Shown: piece after piece, positions 16,558 to 27,656 of the stretch
How positions within the stretch are numbered: the stretch's first letter is position 1
Layout of the letters: every line of letters begins with the position of its first letter
Assembly: GCA_009602725.1 (NCBI GenBank)
Contig: WELB01000074.1
Location: 186,064 to 213,811 of the forward strand
Origin: Spirogloea muscicola
Lineage: Eukaryota > Streptophyta > Zygnematophyceae > Spirogloeales > Spirogloeaceae
Length of the DNA: 27,748 nt
Direction of reading: 5' to 3'
Notes under the pieces: generated by a model
The model's input: the letters and a program-made list of their open reading frames with translations, nothing else
Database searches by the model: none
Told to the model about the DNA's origin: nothing
Program-made: the position numbers and the translations under genes

Positions 16558-19500
16558 ATGGTCAGATCTTGCGACGTTCGCGCAAATGAGGGTGCTCGCG
16601 GGAGCATTTCCCACTCCAACATGAGGTGAGGTCCTCGGTCATTGAGCGGTTTGCTTGCACCAGGCTGGGTATCTGTGCATGCAGCAGTCTGGTACATTGT
16701 GAGCTGCACTGCAGCTGGATAACTTTGCCGCTCAATGGTTGTTGCCAATGGCAAAGCTACGTTGGACACGGCATATCGTCCCCAGCGTTGCCAAGCGTAG
16801 CCAAGGCGTTGCCATCTTGAGTTCTAGTCTGAAGGTTATACTTAGGTGGATGCTGCACCTTTCGTGCCAGCTGGTAGCTCGTCGATCACTGTCACGTGTC
16901 CAGGTATTGGTGTTCGAGCTGAGATACGCAGAGCATGCACGCAGGAGCTCATGCCTGCTGCTCTCACCAGCGGGTCCCTCCCCAACATGCCGACGGCCCC
17001 TCAGGGCAGCCGCACAACCATCGCCACGCCAAGCCAGATGTCACGATCACCACCAAGAGCCGAGGGGCGGGCTCCTGCTGTGGGAATCTCGGTCATGCAT
17101 CCGAGCCTCGTGAACACTCTGAAGTCCATCATCATTACTCCCGTAGCAGCCCCTAGCTCGCAGTCTCCAGACTTGAATCTGCCAACAGCTGCTTCTGCCA
17201 GCAGTGCACTTGGGAGCACGGGTGCTGCGGTGGGGAGTGCAGCTGCAAGTCTAGACGTGGTCTCAGACAGTGTTCCCAGCGAAAGCAGCAGTGTCACTCC
17301 ACCAAGCAGCCCTCAGGCGTGGGCCAGGTCGTCACGGCCGAGGAGGAGGCTGTCGCACTCTCCCTTGTCATTGTCACCGAAGCAGCAGCAGCAGCAGCAG
17401 CATCAGCAGCAGCAGCAGCAGCAGCAAGAGCAGCCAGCCACTTCTTCCTCCCAATATGCTCCAGCCGTGGCTCTTCAGCCGTCATTCCATCCCATCAACC
17501 ATCCGCAGCCGGCAGTGCCAGCATGGGCAAGCATGCCACTGCCAGCTTTCTCGCTCAGGCCCCTTGCACCTTCTGCCAGCTTCCCTCCTTCTGCCTTCAT
17601 CCCAATACCAGGATATTATCCTGGCAGTCAGACCTTCCCCTCTGTGCTCAGCGGGGATAACATGTCGGCTATGACATCAGGAGTGCGACCTACAGCTACA
17701 TTTTGCCAGCCGTATTTGGCTTCTGGTTTCTCTGCGTCGCCATCGACGCCATTGCAATGTAATGCTCTACGCCAGAGTGTTTCACATGTGGAGCACACCT
17801 TGCCTCTGGAGCGCAACTGTGCTGCAGTTGTTCCAGTGGGACTCATCCAGGTAAGCCCCTTGCCAAGGGCTCGATGTGCCCTGCTCAGCATGTGGATGTG
17901 CGAGCCTCACAAAGGAGGAAACCATCAGTATCAGCAGGATGTCAAGGAGTGGTCACGTAGCTTAGTCAACGGAGCTGCTGACATTGAGTAGATGGCCTGC
18001 TGTTGCCATTCAGGCTGTTTGTGGACGTGACTGGTTGCATGGGATGTGGCTGCTGCATCTTCCAATGTGTAATTGATGTGGCATGCAATGCCTGTTATAC
18101 AATCCATGCTCTCCTAACCTTCCCTGGAATGGGCAGACATGCAAATCATACCTCTCATCTTTCTGGCCCACTGTATTTCAACTTCCTCAAAGAAGGTAGT
18201 GTAGTGTAGGACTATTTAAGCGTGTCTCAGAAGTTGATGTGCCCATCCTGCATGTGCAGGACTGCCGACCATTCAAATGCGAGCAGGCAGACTGTGGGAG
18301 GAGCTTCAAGAATGCGCAGACGCTGAAGATGCATCTAAAAGCTCATGTGGCGGTCGACGATGAGGAACATCTCCATGACGGTTATCCCACCGAAGCTCTT
18401 CAACTAGCATTGCTGCAGAGTCACAGGTCGTCCGAAAGGGCTGGCCTTAACAAGAAAATCCCTTCCAGGTGCCCCGAGTGCGACAAGACATTTGTAGGCC
18501 TCTACGAGCTCAGACGGCATTTTGGCCGCAAGCACTCCCAAGGTGACAAGACTTATACATGCAGAAAGTGTGCCAAGGGTTTCTTTGTGAAGGTAGGTCC
18601 GCTAGACCTGGCCTTTGAGCTTGTCTGTGCGAGCTTGTATGTGTCTGTGCTTGACCAGCCTCTGACATGGAAACATCCCATGGCATTGGCCTTGTCGCAG
18701 CTGTAGTTGGCACTTGCATTGCCAGGACTGCAAATCATGTAGCAGTATCACATTCAGCAGACTGTCAGAAAGGCAGCATACTTGCTGCAGATAGAAAGCA
18801 TAAGAACACACTAACATTCTTGCATCTGCTCTTGAATACTCACGTCCTGTTCCTGCACAATCGCCTCCATCTTTGTACAGTTAAGAAGAATGTCAGATTC
18901 GAACTTTGCAAGCAGTAGCCATTGTGCACACATTGATATTCTCTTGCCTTGCGCCATTTACAGGTTGACATGCGTGACCATGAGAAGATGTGTGGAGAAA
19001 CGATTGAGTGCAATTGTGGCATGCGCTTTGCCTTCAAGTGCAATCTTGTGGCCCACAAGAAGCAGCGGCCTGCATGCCAGGACTCGCTTACGGAGGACAA
19101 TTCTCCCAGTCCCAGGTGCCGAACAAGGAGACCTCTTGGCAAGCAGGTACCCCGCTGGTTGCAGAAGGACAGCCGGCCAAGGAAAGATGGGCAGGACGAC
19201 AAGAGGACGAGGGCGTCAGCACTCCTGTACCGCAGGAACAAGGACCGGGAGGCGAAGCTCAACGAGGCTCGAGCAGCTCGTGTGGAGGGGGCATGGCAGG
19301 AGCTGCTCTCGCGGACGGGGACGAGCAGCCAGCAAGAGCAGCTCTCCTCAGGCCAGGCGACTGCTGGTGGCCAACCGCAGAAGCTGGAGGGCCCTCCCAG
19401 TCCCGTGCAGGGCATGATGCACGGGGATGCGGTCAAGGAGGTGCAGGCAAGCGGGCCCCTCGGAGGAGTGTGGCAGGCGAACACCATGAGTCTCAAGTGC

Positions 19501-20955
19501 TTGGACGCCGTTCGAGGAAGCACCATGTGGGAGGACAGCAAGGTGGTCATGCTGGCGGGGCAGCTGCAGGCGGCGACCTCTGCTCACAACCTGAGCCAAG
19601 TTCCTATCGTGACTCAAGATGCTGTGCCCTCTGAGAGGGGTGTGCCGGCCTGTCAACCAGCGCACCACGGATTGCTGCAGGTGGATTCTGTCCTCACCGA
19701 GGCTGCAGTTGGGGGGCCAGGTTCAATTGCAGGTGTGCCGTATGTGGCCTCGCCAGGGCTCCTGTTACCAACTACCGAGGGCGTGCACCCTGCAGCACAA
19801 GTGGGCCAGCTGTTAGCAGGGCATGTTGACCTTGGAAGTGCCTTCCTGTTCAAGGGGCAAGGTGGGCAGCAGCTGGAGCAGAAGCCGCAGTTACAAGAGC
19901 AAGCGCCACAGCAACAGCTGCAGCAGCTAGCTCTGGACTTGCAGCAAAAGCAGCAGCAGCAGCAGCAGCAGCATCAGCATCAGCAGCAGCAGCAGCAGCC
20001 ACAGCAGCAGCAGCAGCAGCAGCCACAGCAGCAGCGGCAGCAGCAGGAGCAGCTGCAGCAGCAGCTGCTGCAGCTGCAGCAGGAGCAGCTGCACCAGCAG
20101 CAGCAGGAGCAGCAGGAGCAGCAGGAGCAGCAGGAGCAGCAGGAGCAGCAGGAGCAACAGCAGCAGCAGCAGCAGGAGCAGCAGCAGCAGCAACATCAGA
20201 AAGAGTTTAAGCAGGAAGAGGACGGGGATGGGGAGCAGCAGCAGCAGGAGCAGCATAAAGAGGTGCAGGAGGCCTCCTTCCAAGACATGCAGCAGAAGGG
20301 CGAGGGAAGCAGCCTCGCATGGAATGCAGAGAGTGCAAGCATGGCCCTGGTTGAGGGGTTCATCAACTCCGACGTAGATGTGGCTGCCAATGCATTGGAG
20401 CTGCAAAAGCTGGCACTTCAGAGGAGTAGTCAGTCAAGCATGCAGAGACTTGCCCTGGCCACAGCCACAGACTGCCTCTTGTCTAATGCAGTCTGCATCA
20501 GACAAGACGGCCATCAGACACGAGAATACCCGCCTCCCTCTGACTTGGACTTCTATGTCAAGCTCCAGCCTGCAGATGTAAGTGCTTTGGGTTATGCTGT
20601 TGAGCTTCAAGAACAGCAGCAGCAGGAGCAGCGAGAGCAACAGCATCAGCAGCAGCAGCAAAAGCAAGAGCAGCAACCTTCTCAGATAGACCTCAACAGC
20701 TTGCATTCCATGTTGTTTCCCGAGCCCCTGTTGCCCTCCACAGTCCACCCTCATCCAGCACATCAGACACAGGGCATGCTTGCCAGTGAGGCTGCACCGC
20801 TCACAACGTCACCCAGCTCGAGAGTGATCAGTGGATCTGGCCATTCCTTAAGTGCAATTCCTCTCTCCTTCCACCCGCCTTTTGTACCTACTCCTTCACT
20901 GTCCACTTCCGTTGGTGGCAATCTGCCAGCTGTATCACAACCTCGGGACATCTAG
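16558..20955 (+). CDS. C2H2/C2HC zinc-finger transcription factor (IDD/WIP/STOP1 type) with long polyQ
   Basis: Model: 16558-16625, 16878-17850, 18260-18592, 18964-20955, about 1121 residues, in frame; the last three exons are firm. The start is not: exon 2 could instead open at 16846 (after TTATACTTAG), or translation could begin at ATG 16951. Four fingers lie at about residues 350-510: FKCEQADCGRSF..H-x3-H; RCPECDKTF..H-x4-H; TCRKCAKGFFVK|VDMRDHEKMC (C2HC, split by an intron); and ECNCGMRFAFKCNLVAH..C (C-x-C start). A C2HC finger ending 'HEK.CG' followed by a C-x-C finger is the signature shared by plant IDD, WIP and STOP1 factors, so nuclear DNA binding is expected. The N-terminal part is Ser/Pro-rich with polyQ at 17382-17434. 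The long tail is Gln-rich, probably an activation domain, and a GT donor-like site at 20578 is read through. Target genes are unknown. Confidence 0.85.
17382..17434 (+). repeat. First polyglutamine (CAG) tract
   Basis: An almost pure CAG run interrupted by one CAT (His) and ending CAAGAGCAG, coding for about 17 residues inside exon 2 of the zinc-finger gene. The purity of the CAG codons makes length change by slippage likely. Confidence 0.9.
19942..20200 (+). repeat. Main polyglutamine tract, about 86 residues
   Basis: CAG-dominated coding repeat in the last exon, with embedded H, P, L, R and E residues. At about 20104-20155 it becomes a regular 9-bp repeat coding E-Q-Q. Read in the opposite direction the same bases give a long leucine-only frame, which is an artefact. 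A third, shorter Gln-rich block lies at 20612-20678. Confidence 0.9.
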
Positions 20956-22690
20956 GGAGTTACGCAAGCACTTCTGTACTTGGCATTCACCTTTAGTGTA
21001 CTTGTCCTATTAATCCATCAATCGTGGCTGGCTTAGCAGGCCAGATCACCCACTCCTGGTATTCTTTCATGTACTTGTAAGGTGTCCTGTTCTACATCAA
21101 GCACAACTCCAATTCAGTAGTACTGACGGTTGGATCAAGCATCAAGCTCGTCTTCACAGGCATGTACCCAATCCGTCACGTTTTATCTGCAATACATACT
21201 GCGATGTTTTGCTTAGATGATCTAGGAGACCTAGTCCTAATGCAAAATTTACAAATTTTAGTCATCTTGGGCCTGGACGTCCTCCGGCGCTACTGTCACT
21301 TACGAGCTCAATTTCCTAGCAATCTGATGATATATCTGTGTCATTGCAGAGTCGGAACTTTTCCAACCTTATCCTGGTGTTGAGTTGATCAGGTGTACCA
21401 TTTCTTTTGGTAACTGTAGCAGGTTATGAAAAGACCAAGGCCGCTTCAACCGCATCACAGAACGTTTTTCCGGACGGCTTCAGAGAAGAGCCTCCCTAGT
21501 GTTGTTTCTTTATATGTATAATTGGCATCTGACCACAAGGCCAGATGTCCTTCAGAGGTGGTGCAAATCCAGCATCAACTTCCGGCCAGCCCACAATACT
21601 GGTGCTGTGCAGGCTAAGCATATTGCAGGTCTTACGGCAACTGACAGTATATCATATCTGGCATGAGGGGGCACAAAAGAGCCATATAATGTACCTCAGT
21701 GTGCAGCTTGGGCTACAATGATTGCTCAGCATGCATTGAGTGCGATTTTGACTTGATGTGGGGAGGTGTTTTATATCCATTGGCTGGTATAATGTCTCAT
21801 TGAGTAAGAGGCTGACTTACAGCACTGGTGAGAGGGTATGTCCTAGCAAATTAGTGAGTGTTACCAGTGAGATTGTTGGGATGAGAAGTTGGCTGCGGAA
21901 TTTGTGACTCTTCCAGACAACCCCTGGTGTTGCTCCTGTCCGTTGTATTCAACAGCCTCAGCTTCTTCTCCACTCAGAGTCCTCAACAGGGCGTGCACCC
22001 TTCTCTGAAAGACCAGCAGACCACCCTCGTCTCGGCAGTATACACAAAGAACTCAATGTGGTTGAAGCTGAACATAGATGTCATAGTGGACATAGCAGAT
22101 TGGGCTGGAAATTTCTTGACTCGGGCGTTGTCATTTTTTGGACCGGCCTTCCACAAAGAACAACCCCTTTCAGAAAAGCTTGCCGTGCCGGTGGGCCGTG
22201 CAAGCGATCCCTGTGGAAAGCGACGCCCCAGTACATGTGGCTCATGCAGAATCTGAAGCAATCGCCCTGCTCCAGTGCGCCCTAGCTATGGCTGCCACCC
22301 ATCTAGGATGAGGACGGAGCCTGTGCTAGTTGTGTGCCGCAGCTGCTGTTGATGTGCTCAACGTGTGCCACACAGAATAACACGTTGCTCATGTATGGCA
22401 CTGCGGGATTAAGCATGCTTGCTCCAATGACGGCGGTCATCATTTATCCTCTCTCAGCACCTCGAGAGTAGAAAGTAGCTCACACTAAAGACTTCCGGAC
22501 CAGGTGACTAGGTATAGATTGTAATGGATCGTGCTTTTAACGGCCAGAGTCCAGGCCTTGAGCACTTCAAAATCTTCTTCAGAATCTGCTGTGCATCAGT
22601 GCGGCAGTCTGCAACAGCTGATGATGCAGGTAACCGGGACATTCAGGGGCTGCAGAGATGGCTTTCTTGGGGCAGGGCAGATAGGTGAGA
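20956..22690. other. 3' flank of the zinc-finger gene and intergenic sequence
   Basis: No gene is supported. The first about 130 bases should be 3' untranslated region. Several plus frames of 70-110 codons (for example 21927-22256) have no family motif. GCCAGCCC at 21585-21592 and GGGCTGG at 22102 lack the flanking unit sequence and are probably chance. Confidence 0.4.
21076..21080 (+). terminator. Possible polyadenylation signal TGTAA
   Basis: TGTAA lies 121 bases after the zinc-finger stop codon. TGTAA is the established polyadenylation signal of many chlorophyte algae. I found no TGTAA within about 1 kb after the LETM1-like gene nor within about 300 bases after the PHR2-like gene, so this may be coincidence and the signal may not be general in this organism. 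Confidence 0.3.
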
Positions 22691-22780
22691 AGCTAGTCCA
22701 AGAGAAGCTCGTCCAAAAGGGGCGATGTCTGCGAAAGGCCAGCCCAAATGAATGGCCCATTAGGGGAGATGACGCCGAAA
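22690..22780 (-). repeat. Dispersed unit, minus copy
   Basis: Core GCCAGCCC at 22738-22745, preceded by GGGGCGATGTCTGCGAAAG and followed by AAATGAATGG; on the left GTCCAAGAGAAGCTCGTCC matches the unit's second half in reverse. Confidence 0.7.
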
Positions 22781-22924
22781 CAACACCACTAATAACATCC
22801 CAACACGAAGCGTGAGCCAATTGGCAGAAGAGGTAGTCGCCACTCTTCGCCTGCATACGGTCGCTTGGGCTGCCGCAGGAGAACCGAGGATTAGCTCGTA
22901 CAAGGCAACTTACTACTAGCAGCC

Positions 22925-22995
22925 AAGCATGATACTTGTGTCCATGCCCTTTTGGGCTGGCCATACCCAGCCATCCTCCTCTTATGGGTAAGAGA
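22925..22995 (+). repeat. Dispersed unit, plus copy facing the previous one
   Basis: TTGTGTCCATGCCCTTTT leads into the core GGGCTGGC at 22954-22961, then CATACCCAGCCATCCTCC. With the minus copy at 22738 it makes an inverted pair about 210 bp apart, repeating the outward-end arrangement seen at 3541-3660 and 5789/5849. Confidence 0.7.
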
Positions 22996-24600
22996 TCTGC
23001 GGCCAAAACATCTCACGAGCAAGCCCTGAATCTGCGCACAAGCCAGCGGCCCCAATCCAGGTCCGGGAGGTAAAAGCTGGCGACAAAAGTAGCCACCAGG
23101 CCACGGACGATATGGAGCCTGCGTTCACAGTCAGACCTACGGTGGATAGCAGACTAGCGCTGTGCTTCCACAGTGGACGATGACATGGATTGAGGAGACA
23201 TCAATAGCGATAAGCAGGGAACTCGTATGTAACAGCTGTACACTCATATAGCTAAACAATCCATCACGAGTCTCCAGCGCGTCCAGCCTTATGCACTCCG
23301 CAGGTTGCAAGAGGAAGTGTGCTCAAACCGACCGTCCCTTTTCACTGAATGCGTAGCATGGTTGCAACCTCACCTTTGTGGGCTGGCAGACAGATAGCGT
23401 GCCAGCAGTTTCTGCAAGTGGCTGCTGCAAGAGTACACACAATGCCGTTTGAAGAGAAAGAGAACGTCTTGATATTTTATAGCAAGCTTCCTACACATAC
23501 CGACCGAGAGTTCAAGCCCGACTGCTGCTTCATGGCTCCGATAAGACATTGGCGCTCTGGTTTGAGCCAACTTACACTGAAACTGCTCTGATAAGCTGCG
23601 ATGAGCATACAAGCAATGAGCAGCATCCCGAGCTGATTCTGTTGCTTCTTTAGTGTTTTCTGTCTGGTGCTCCAAGCTTCTCTCTGAACTTGATTTTGAA
23701 GGTAAACGCAAAGGTCGCAGGAGGGTGCAACGCGAATACATCGACATTGACATCTCGGTCCTGTTTGGACTTCTCTTGCACCAATTGAAGAAAGAACAAT
23801 AGGTGGGGCAGTGTCTGTAGTCTACCAGCCAAAAATTTGACTATACTTCTGTCCTAGAAAGTGCGTGCAGACACCACCGCACTCAGGTGCTTGCCAGCTC
23901 AACAATATGCAGGTGCGAGCATTGAGGCACAAGAAGAGAGTGCCAAAACTGCCATTCTGTTGTCTTGTGTAGGCAGCGAGCGGATGGCAAAGAGCTTCTC
24001 ATGTTCGGGCCACAGCGCAGGGTGGCCGCAGGCACTAATATCGCATCCATTTTTGCGTCATTTATTGAGGCAGAGTCTTATGCAGCCCTTATATGCGGCC
24101 ATTCAATTATGGGTTGTTGTAGTAGGTCTGCATGACTTTGACGTGCGAGTGCTGCACTATGCAGATACATGCAACAGGCATGCAAGCTGAGTCTCAGCGA
24201 GGCAACCTTGCAACCGAACTTTGTATTGCCAGCCAAAGCTGCCATGGCGAGAGGTCTACCACAGACTGAAGCCAATTGGCTTTGGTACATGCTCGATAAC
24301 ACCTACCCTGGACGAAAGACCCAGCCTCTCCTTGAGACATGACTACAGTATGCTCCTTGGAGCAGTTTGGTGCCTCGTTCAAGCTTGACCTGGTAAACGG
24401 ACCAGGTAAATGGGGGCACTGATTCAAGTGTATCCTCGACGGTGTGCACAACACACAGAACGCGTTGCAGTCATTGCAAACAGGGCAACTAGTGGCCTCC
24501 GCGGCCTTGGCAGACAAGTCAGAGAAGAGCACGTCTGCTGCTACAGTTGCGCCGCGTCAGCATATCAGCTGCCAAGAGCAGGACACGTTGCCTGCCTTTG
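22996..24600. other. Intergenic sequence and 3' flank of the PHR2-like gene
   Basis: No gene is supported. Short frames on both strands (up to about 127 codons, for example minus 23370-23753) lack motifs. GGGCTGGC at 23380-23387 has no unit flanks. The part next to 24600 is the expected 3' untranslated region of the minus-strand gene; no TTACA (TGTAA on the minus strand) is seen within 300 bases. Confidence 0.4.
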
Positions 24601-26977
24601 TCAAGCGCATGCCACAGCTTGGGTTGCTGCTGGGGCTGCACGACCCACGCCAAATTTCTTTGTGATGAATCTGCAATTTGATATTCTTGACTGTCAGTTC
24701 ACCAACTTTGTTGCTACAAGGCCAGTGACACTGCCGACAAGGTACTGACAATGGTTGACAATCTAACAAAGAACAAATTCCAGTTATCTGTACTAGTCAA
24801 GGAGATTGCATCAGAAGCCTGACATCAGATTGAAATGACGAAGTCCTTGCAAACACATGTAAGCACTGTAGTGGCAGCACAATTGAGGGCAGAGGCCATC
24901 ACCTGAAAAAATCCCTCCAGAGAAGCTCAAAGACGAGCCAGTCGAGGCTGTTGCTCTGCTCACCATTCTTCCGATCGCGGGAGGCAGTTGCACCAATCGT
25001 TCTGCAGGCGCGACATATTGTCAGTCCTAGCTACCAAAAGAGCTCCAGCCCTTCGCGCCACAACTTGCTGCTGCTGTGCTCTTACTCATCAATACCACAA
25101 GGCAATCACTTCAGGCCTCTGCATGTCATGCAGAGCGCTCGTCTGGCGGCACACCTGCCCCCCTTGTGGCGCAGGTCCTCATACATGCGGCGTGGGGAGA
25201 GGCAACCCATGGCCAGCCACGGAGATATCTTGCACGAGAAGTTGGCCCCGTACAAGCTATCGCTGCTGGTCGGAGCGACCTTGCCAGCTTGGCTGCTTGC
25301 CTCCGAGACAAAGCACCTGAGCCTTGCCAGCGCCTCATTCTCCCCGCCCACCAGGTAGGACGATGACGACGCAGGTTGCTCCTACCACAGACTCCAGGCA
25401 ACGGCTTCAGTACAGCGCGCTCCAGATCAGATGCTGTACTGCTAGAGCACAACTACTTCGAGCCCGATAATACCCATTGCTGAAAGTGATTGCCACCATT
25501 GTTTACTTTCATGCCAGGCCTTGCTACAAAGCCCTACCTCTCCAAATCATCCTCGTAATTCTGCTGAGCTTCCAGAAGGCTTGGCATGCAGCAGCTACTG
25601 AGGGGGCCTGCATGAGTCCAGGTGGGCTCGACTCACCAGATGCTGCCCTCCACCCATGGGGTTCAGCCCGAGCTCAGACAATGTGGGAATCTTGCCTGCC
25701 TCCACGTGGCCTTTCACCGGGAGGCCTTTCAACTGGTCTGGATCGTCCATCGTCTTTCGTACCTGGTCACCAGCTAGCTTACTCATGGTCAAGCTATAAG
25801 AGCTGGCAACGAACCCACTGCAGACGGACTCTCGACTCCCATCTACCAGCACACGGACGGCTGTGACGGCGATCAGGCCGCATGGGCAGAGATGCAGCCG
25901 TCAAGGTCAGCAGGCAGTACCTCCACCCTCTGGACGACTTCGCGGAAGCTGCCGTAGCTGGAGGGCATGTCGGCGAGCTTGAAGGGCAGATCATCGACAT
26001 GGTACAAGGTGCTGCCCCAGAAGAACTTCGTCTCGACACCTTCGTCCTGCATTTGCGACAGACTAAACATCAGCTCGTGGCCCCCCTCTAAGGGCTCTGA
26101 CTGAGCACGACCAGACAACCGACTGAGGCAGTCAGCAGAAGCCATGCTACCTGACCTTGAGAACAGTAGCAACTCTCTCCTCTGTACGGAGCTCCTCAGC
26201 GGTGACCTCCTGGTGCACAAACAGGGCGTCGGCGCCGGTGGCCTTGGCGAGCTTGAGCAGGACATCCTCCGGCTTGCCGATGCGCACGACGAGGTCACTG
26301 CCGTGTTTCCTGAGGTTGCGCCGCAGGTCCTCGACGCACTCCACCAGGAACTTGGCACGGTAGGGGCCGGTTTTGTCAAACCCAGACGAGGATTTGCCTG
26401 CTCGTGACCCATTGCAAGCAATGCAACAGCAATTCAGAAAAATTTCAGGCAATAATCTAACGACAAGGTCTACATATTTACAACGCCTCTTGACCTCAGA
26501 TATATGGCTATATGACGACCACGAGCTCTCCAGCAACTCGTCCTGCTCACCAAAGTCACGGGGGTCGAAGCAGTAGACAGGCATGACTGCAAGCGACTCC
26601 TTAGTAGCAGCAGCCAGCGCCTCATTATCGTGGATGCGGAGGTCGTTGCGGAACCACACTATGGCAGCCTTGCGAGCGCCGGCGATGCTGGTCGGATCAC
26701 TGAAGCGGAACCACAGTGTTTCCGGATATAAGAACGCTTCCCCAACTTACAGGCGAGAGATGCCGCGCTGGAAAAGGTCAGCATGCCACTCTGATAGGTT
26801 ACTAAAGCATGCACATGAGTAAGCCACTTTGCATTGCCCCATGCAAATCAGCAGCAGTGTCAGCAATTCCGCACCCGGTGCGATGGGAGCTCCTGGGGAG
26901 CCGCTGGAAGTCGGGGAATGCAGAGATGCGCATCGAGGGCTGCGCCGCAGGCCTTGCCGGGGGCTCCGGAAGCGCAT
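24601..26977 (-). CDS. PHR2: PHR2-type photolyase/cryptochrome-like protein, 8 exons
   Basis: Exons in transcript order: 26977-26751, 26699-26551, 26397-26156, 26046-25921, 25762-25637, 25381-25155, 25001-24903, 24670-24601; all introns GT-AG, all phases agree, 421 residues plus TGA. The ATG at 26977 opens an Arg/Ser-rich, transit-like stretch (MRFRSPRQGLRRSPR). The photolyase-homology domain follows: AAIVWFRNDLRIHDNEAL, VYCFDPRDFGKSSSGFDKTG, FFWGSTLYHVDDLPFKLADM, then the start of the FAD-domain region with VGGENEALARL, YGANFSCKISPWLAMGCLSP and WLVFELLWRDFFRFITKKFG. It stops just there, as Arabidopsis PHR2 does (about 447 residues), and so lacks the later part of the FAD-binding domain found in full photolyases and CRY-DASH. 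It is probably plastid-located. Repair activity cannot be assumed; the biochemical role of PHR2 is not settled as far as I know. Exon 1 is the least certain exon. Confidence 0.9.
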
Positions 26978-27656
26978 GCTTGCCTTGCATTGCGGACGCC
27001 GATTTCACTGCTCGAGTTGTACATTCACAACAATGGATTTGCGTCAGCTGGCAGGACTCCAGAAGCGTGAAATCACATAGAGGTGCAATAAGCGGCGTTG
27101 GCGAGAAGCAGCTCTTGCTTAGGGGCGACAATACTTATCAAATCGTGGTGCGCAATTGAATACTGATTACAGCAGTATTGCACGATGACCGAAGTGTCAA
27201 AACCAACTGCAATTCACACCACTTCCAGTAGTGCTGCTGAGTCCTGCTGAGTCTTAACGGCCCGGAACGAAGGAGCGCGGGTTCGAGTCCGGCGGGGCAG
27301 CGCCAAGGCCCAGCCATCCAGCAAGGAGCGAGGGGAGGTGTGGCAAGGCCTTGCCTGGCAAGTGGCTCCCAGCCGGGGCCGGCGGCGGAGCCGCCCGGGC
27401 CAGCGCCCCACCGCCAGCACTGGCCGACGGCGGCACTGCCGCTCTCGCCAACGCCGGGCCGTCGCGCGCCGGAGCCGGCGGCGGAGGCGGCGGCGGCTCG
27501 TAGGCGAGCCGGCTGAGAAGAGGGCTAGAAAGGAGCGCAGCGTTGAGGCCCATCGTCAGGGACGCCACCGCGACCGCTGGCGGCGCCAGCCGCGGCGGGC
27601 GGTCCTCTCGACCACCGCAGCCGGCGGCGGCGCCCGCCTCGGACTCCGGCGCGCAG
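26978..27656. promoter_or_regulatory. Upstream region of the PHR2-like gene, then GC-rich sequence
   Basis: 26978 to about 27200 should hold the promoter and 5' untranslated region of the minus-strand gene. From 27240 to 27656 the base composition becomes very GC-rich. GGGTTCGAGTCC at about 27281-27292 resembles an RNA polymerase III B box or the T-arm of a tRNA, but the flanking stem pairs imperfectly and no acceptor stem or A box is convincing, so no tRNA is called. Frames open in this part (Pro/Ala/Arg-rich, minus strand 27254-27568) look composition-driven. Confidence 0.35.

Noticed and set aside
15673-16629. Plus frame of 318 codons
   Set aside because: It spans a repeat arm and two repeat units, contains an undetermined base, and has Arg/Pro/Ala-rich composition without motifs; it is most likely open by base composition only.
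18003-18209. Cys-rich frame (CMGCGCC) between two exons of the zinc-finger gene
   Set aside because: It lies inside the intron 17851-18259. Direct joining of 17850 to 18260 keeps phase 0 and leads straight into finger 1, so the frame is not needed and is probably chance.
19927-20406. Minus-strand frame of about 100 leucines
   Set aside because: It is the reverse reading of the CAG (polyglutamine) tract in the zinc-finger gene; CAG read backwards gives CTG = Leu.
21585-21592. GCCAGCCC, and GGGCTGGC at 23380
   Set aside because: The core 8-mer is present but none of the flanking unit sequence, so they are not counted as copies.
27281-27300. tRNA gene suggested by GGTTCGAGTCC
   Set aside because: The T-stem has a mismatch, and no acceptor stem, D-arm or anticodon arm could be folded around it; only the B-box likeness is kept as an observation.
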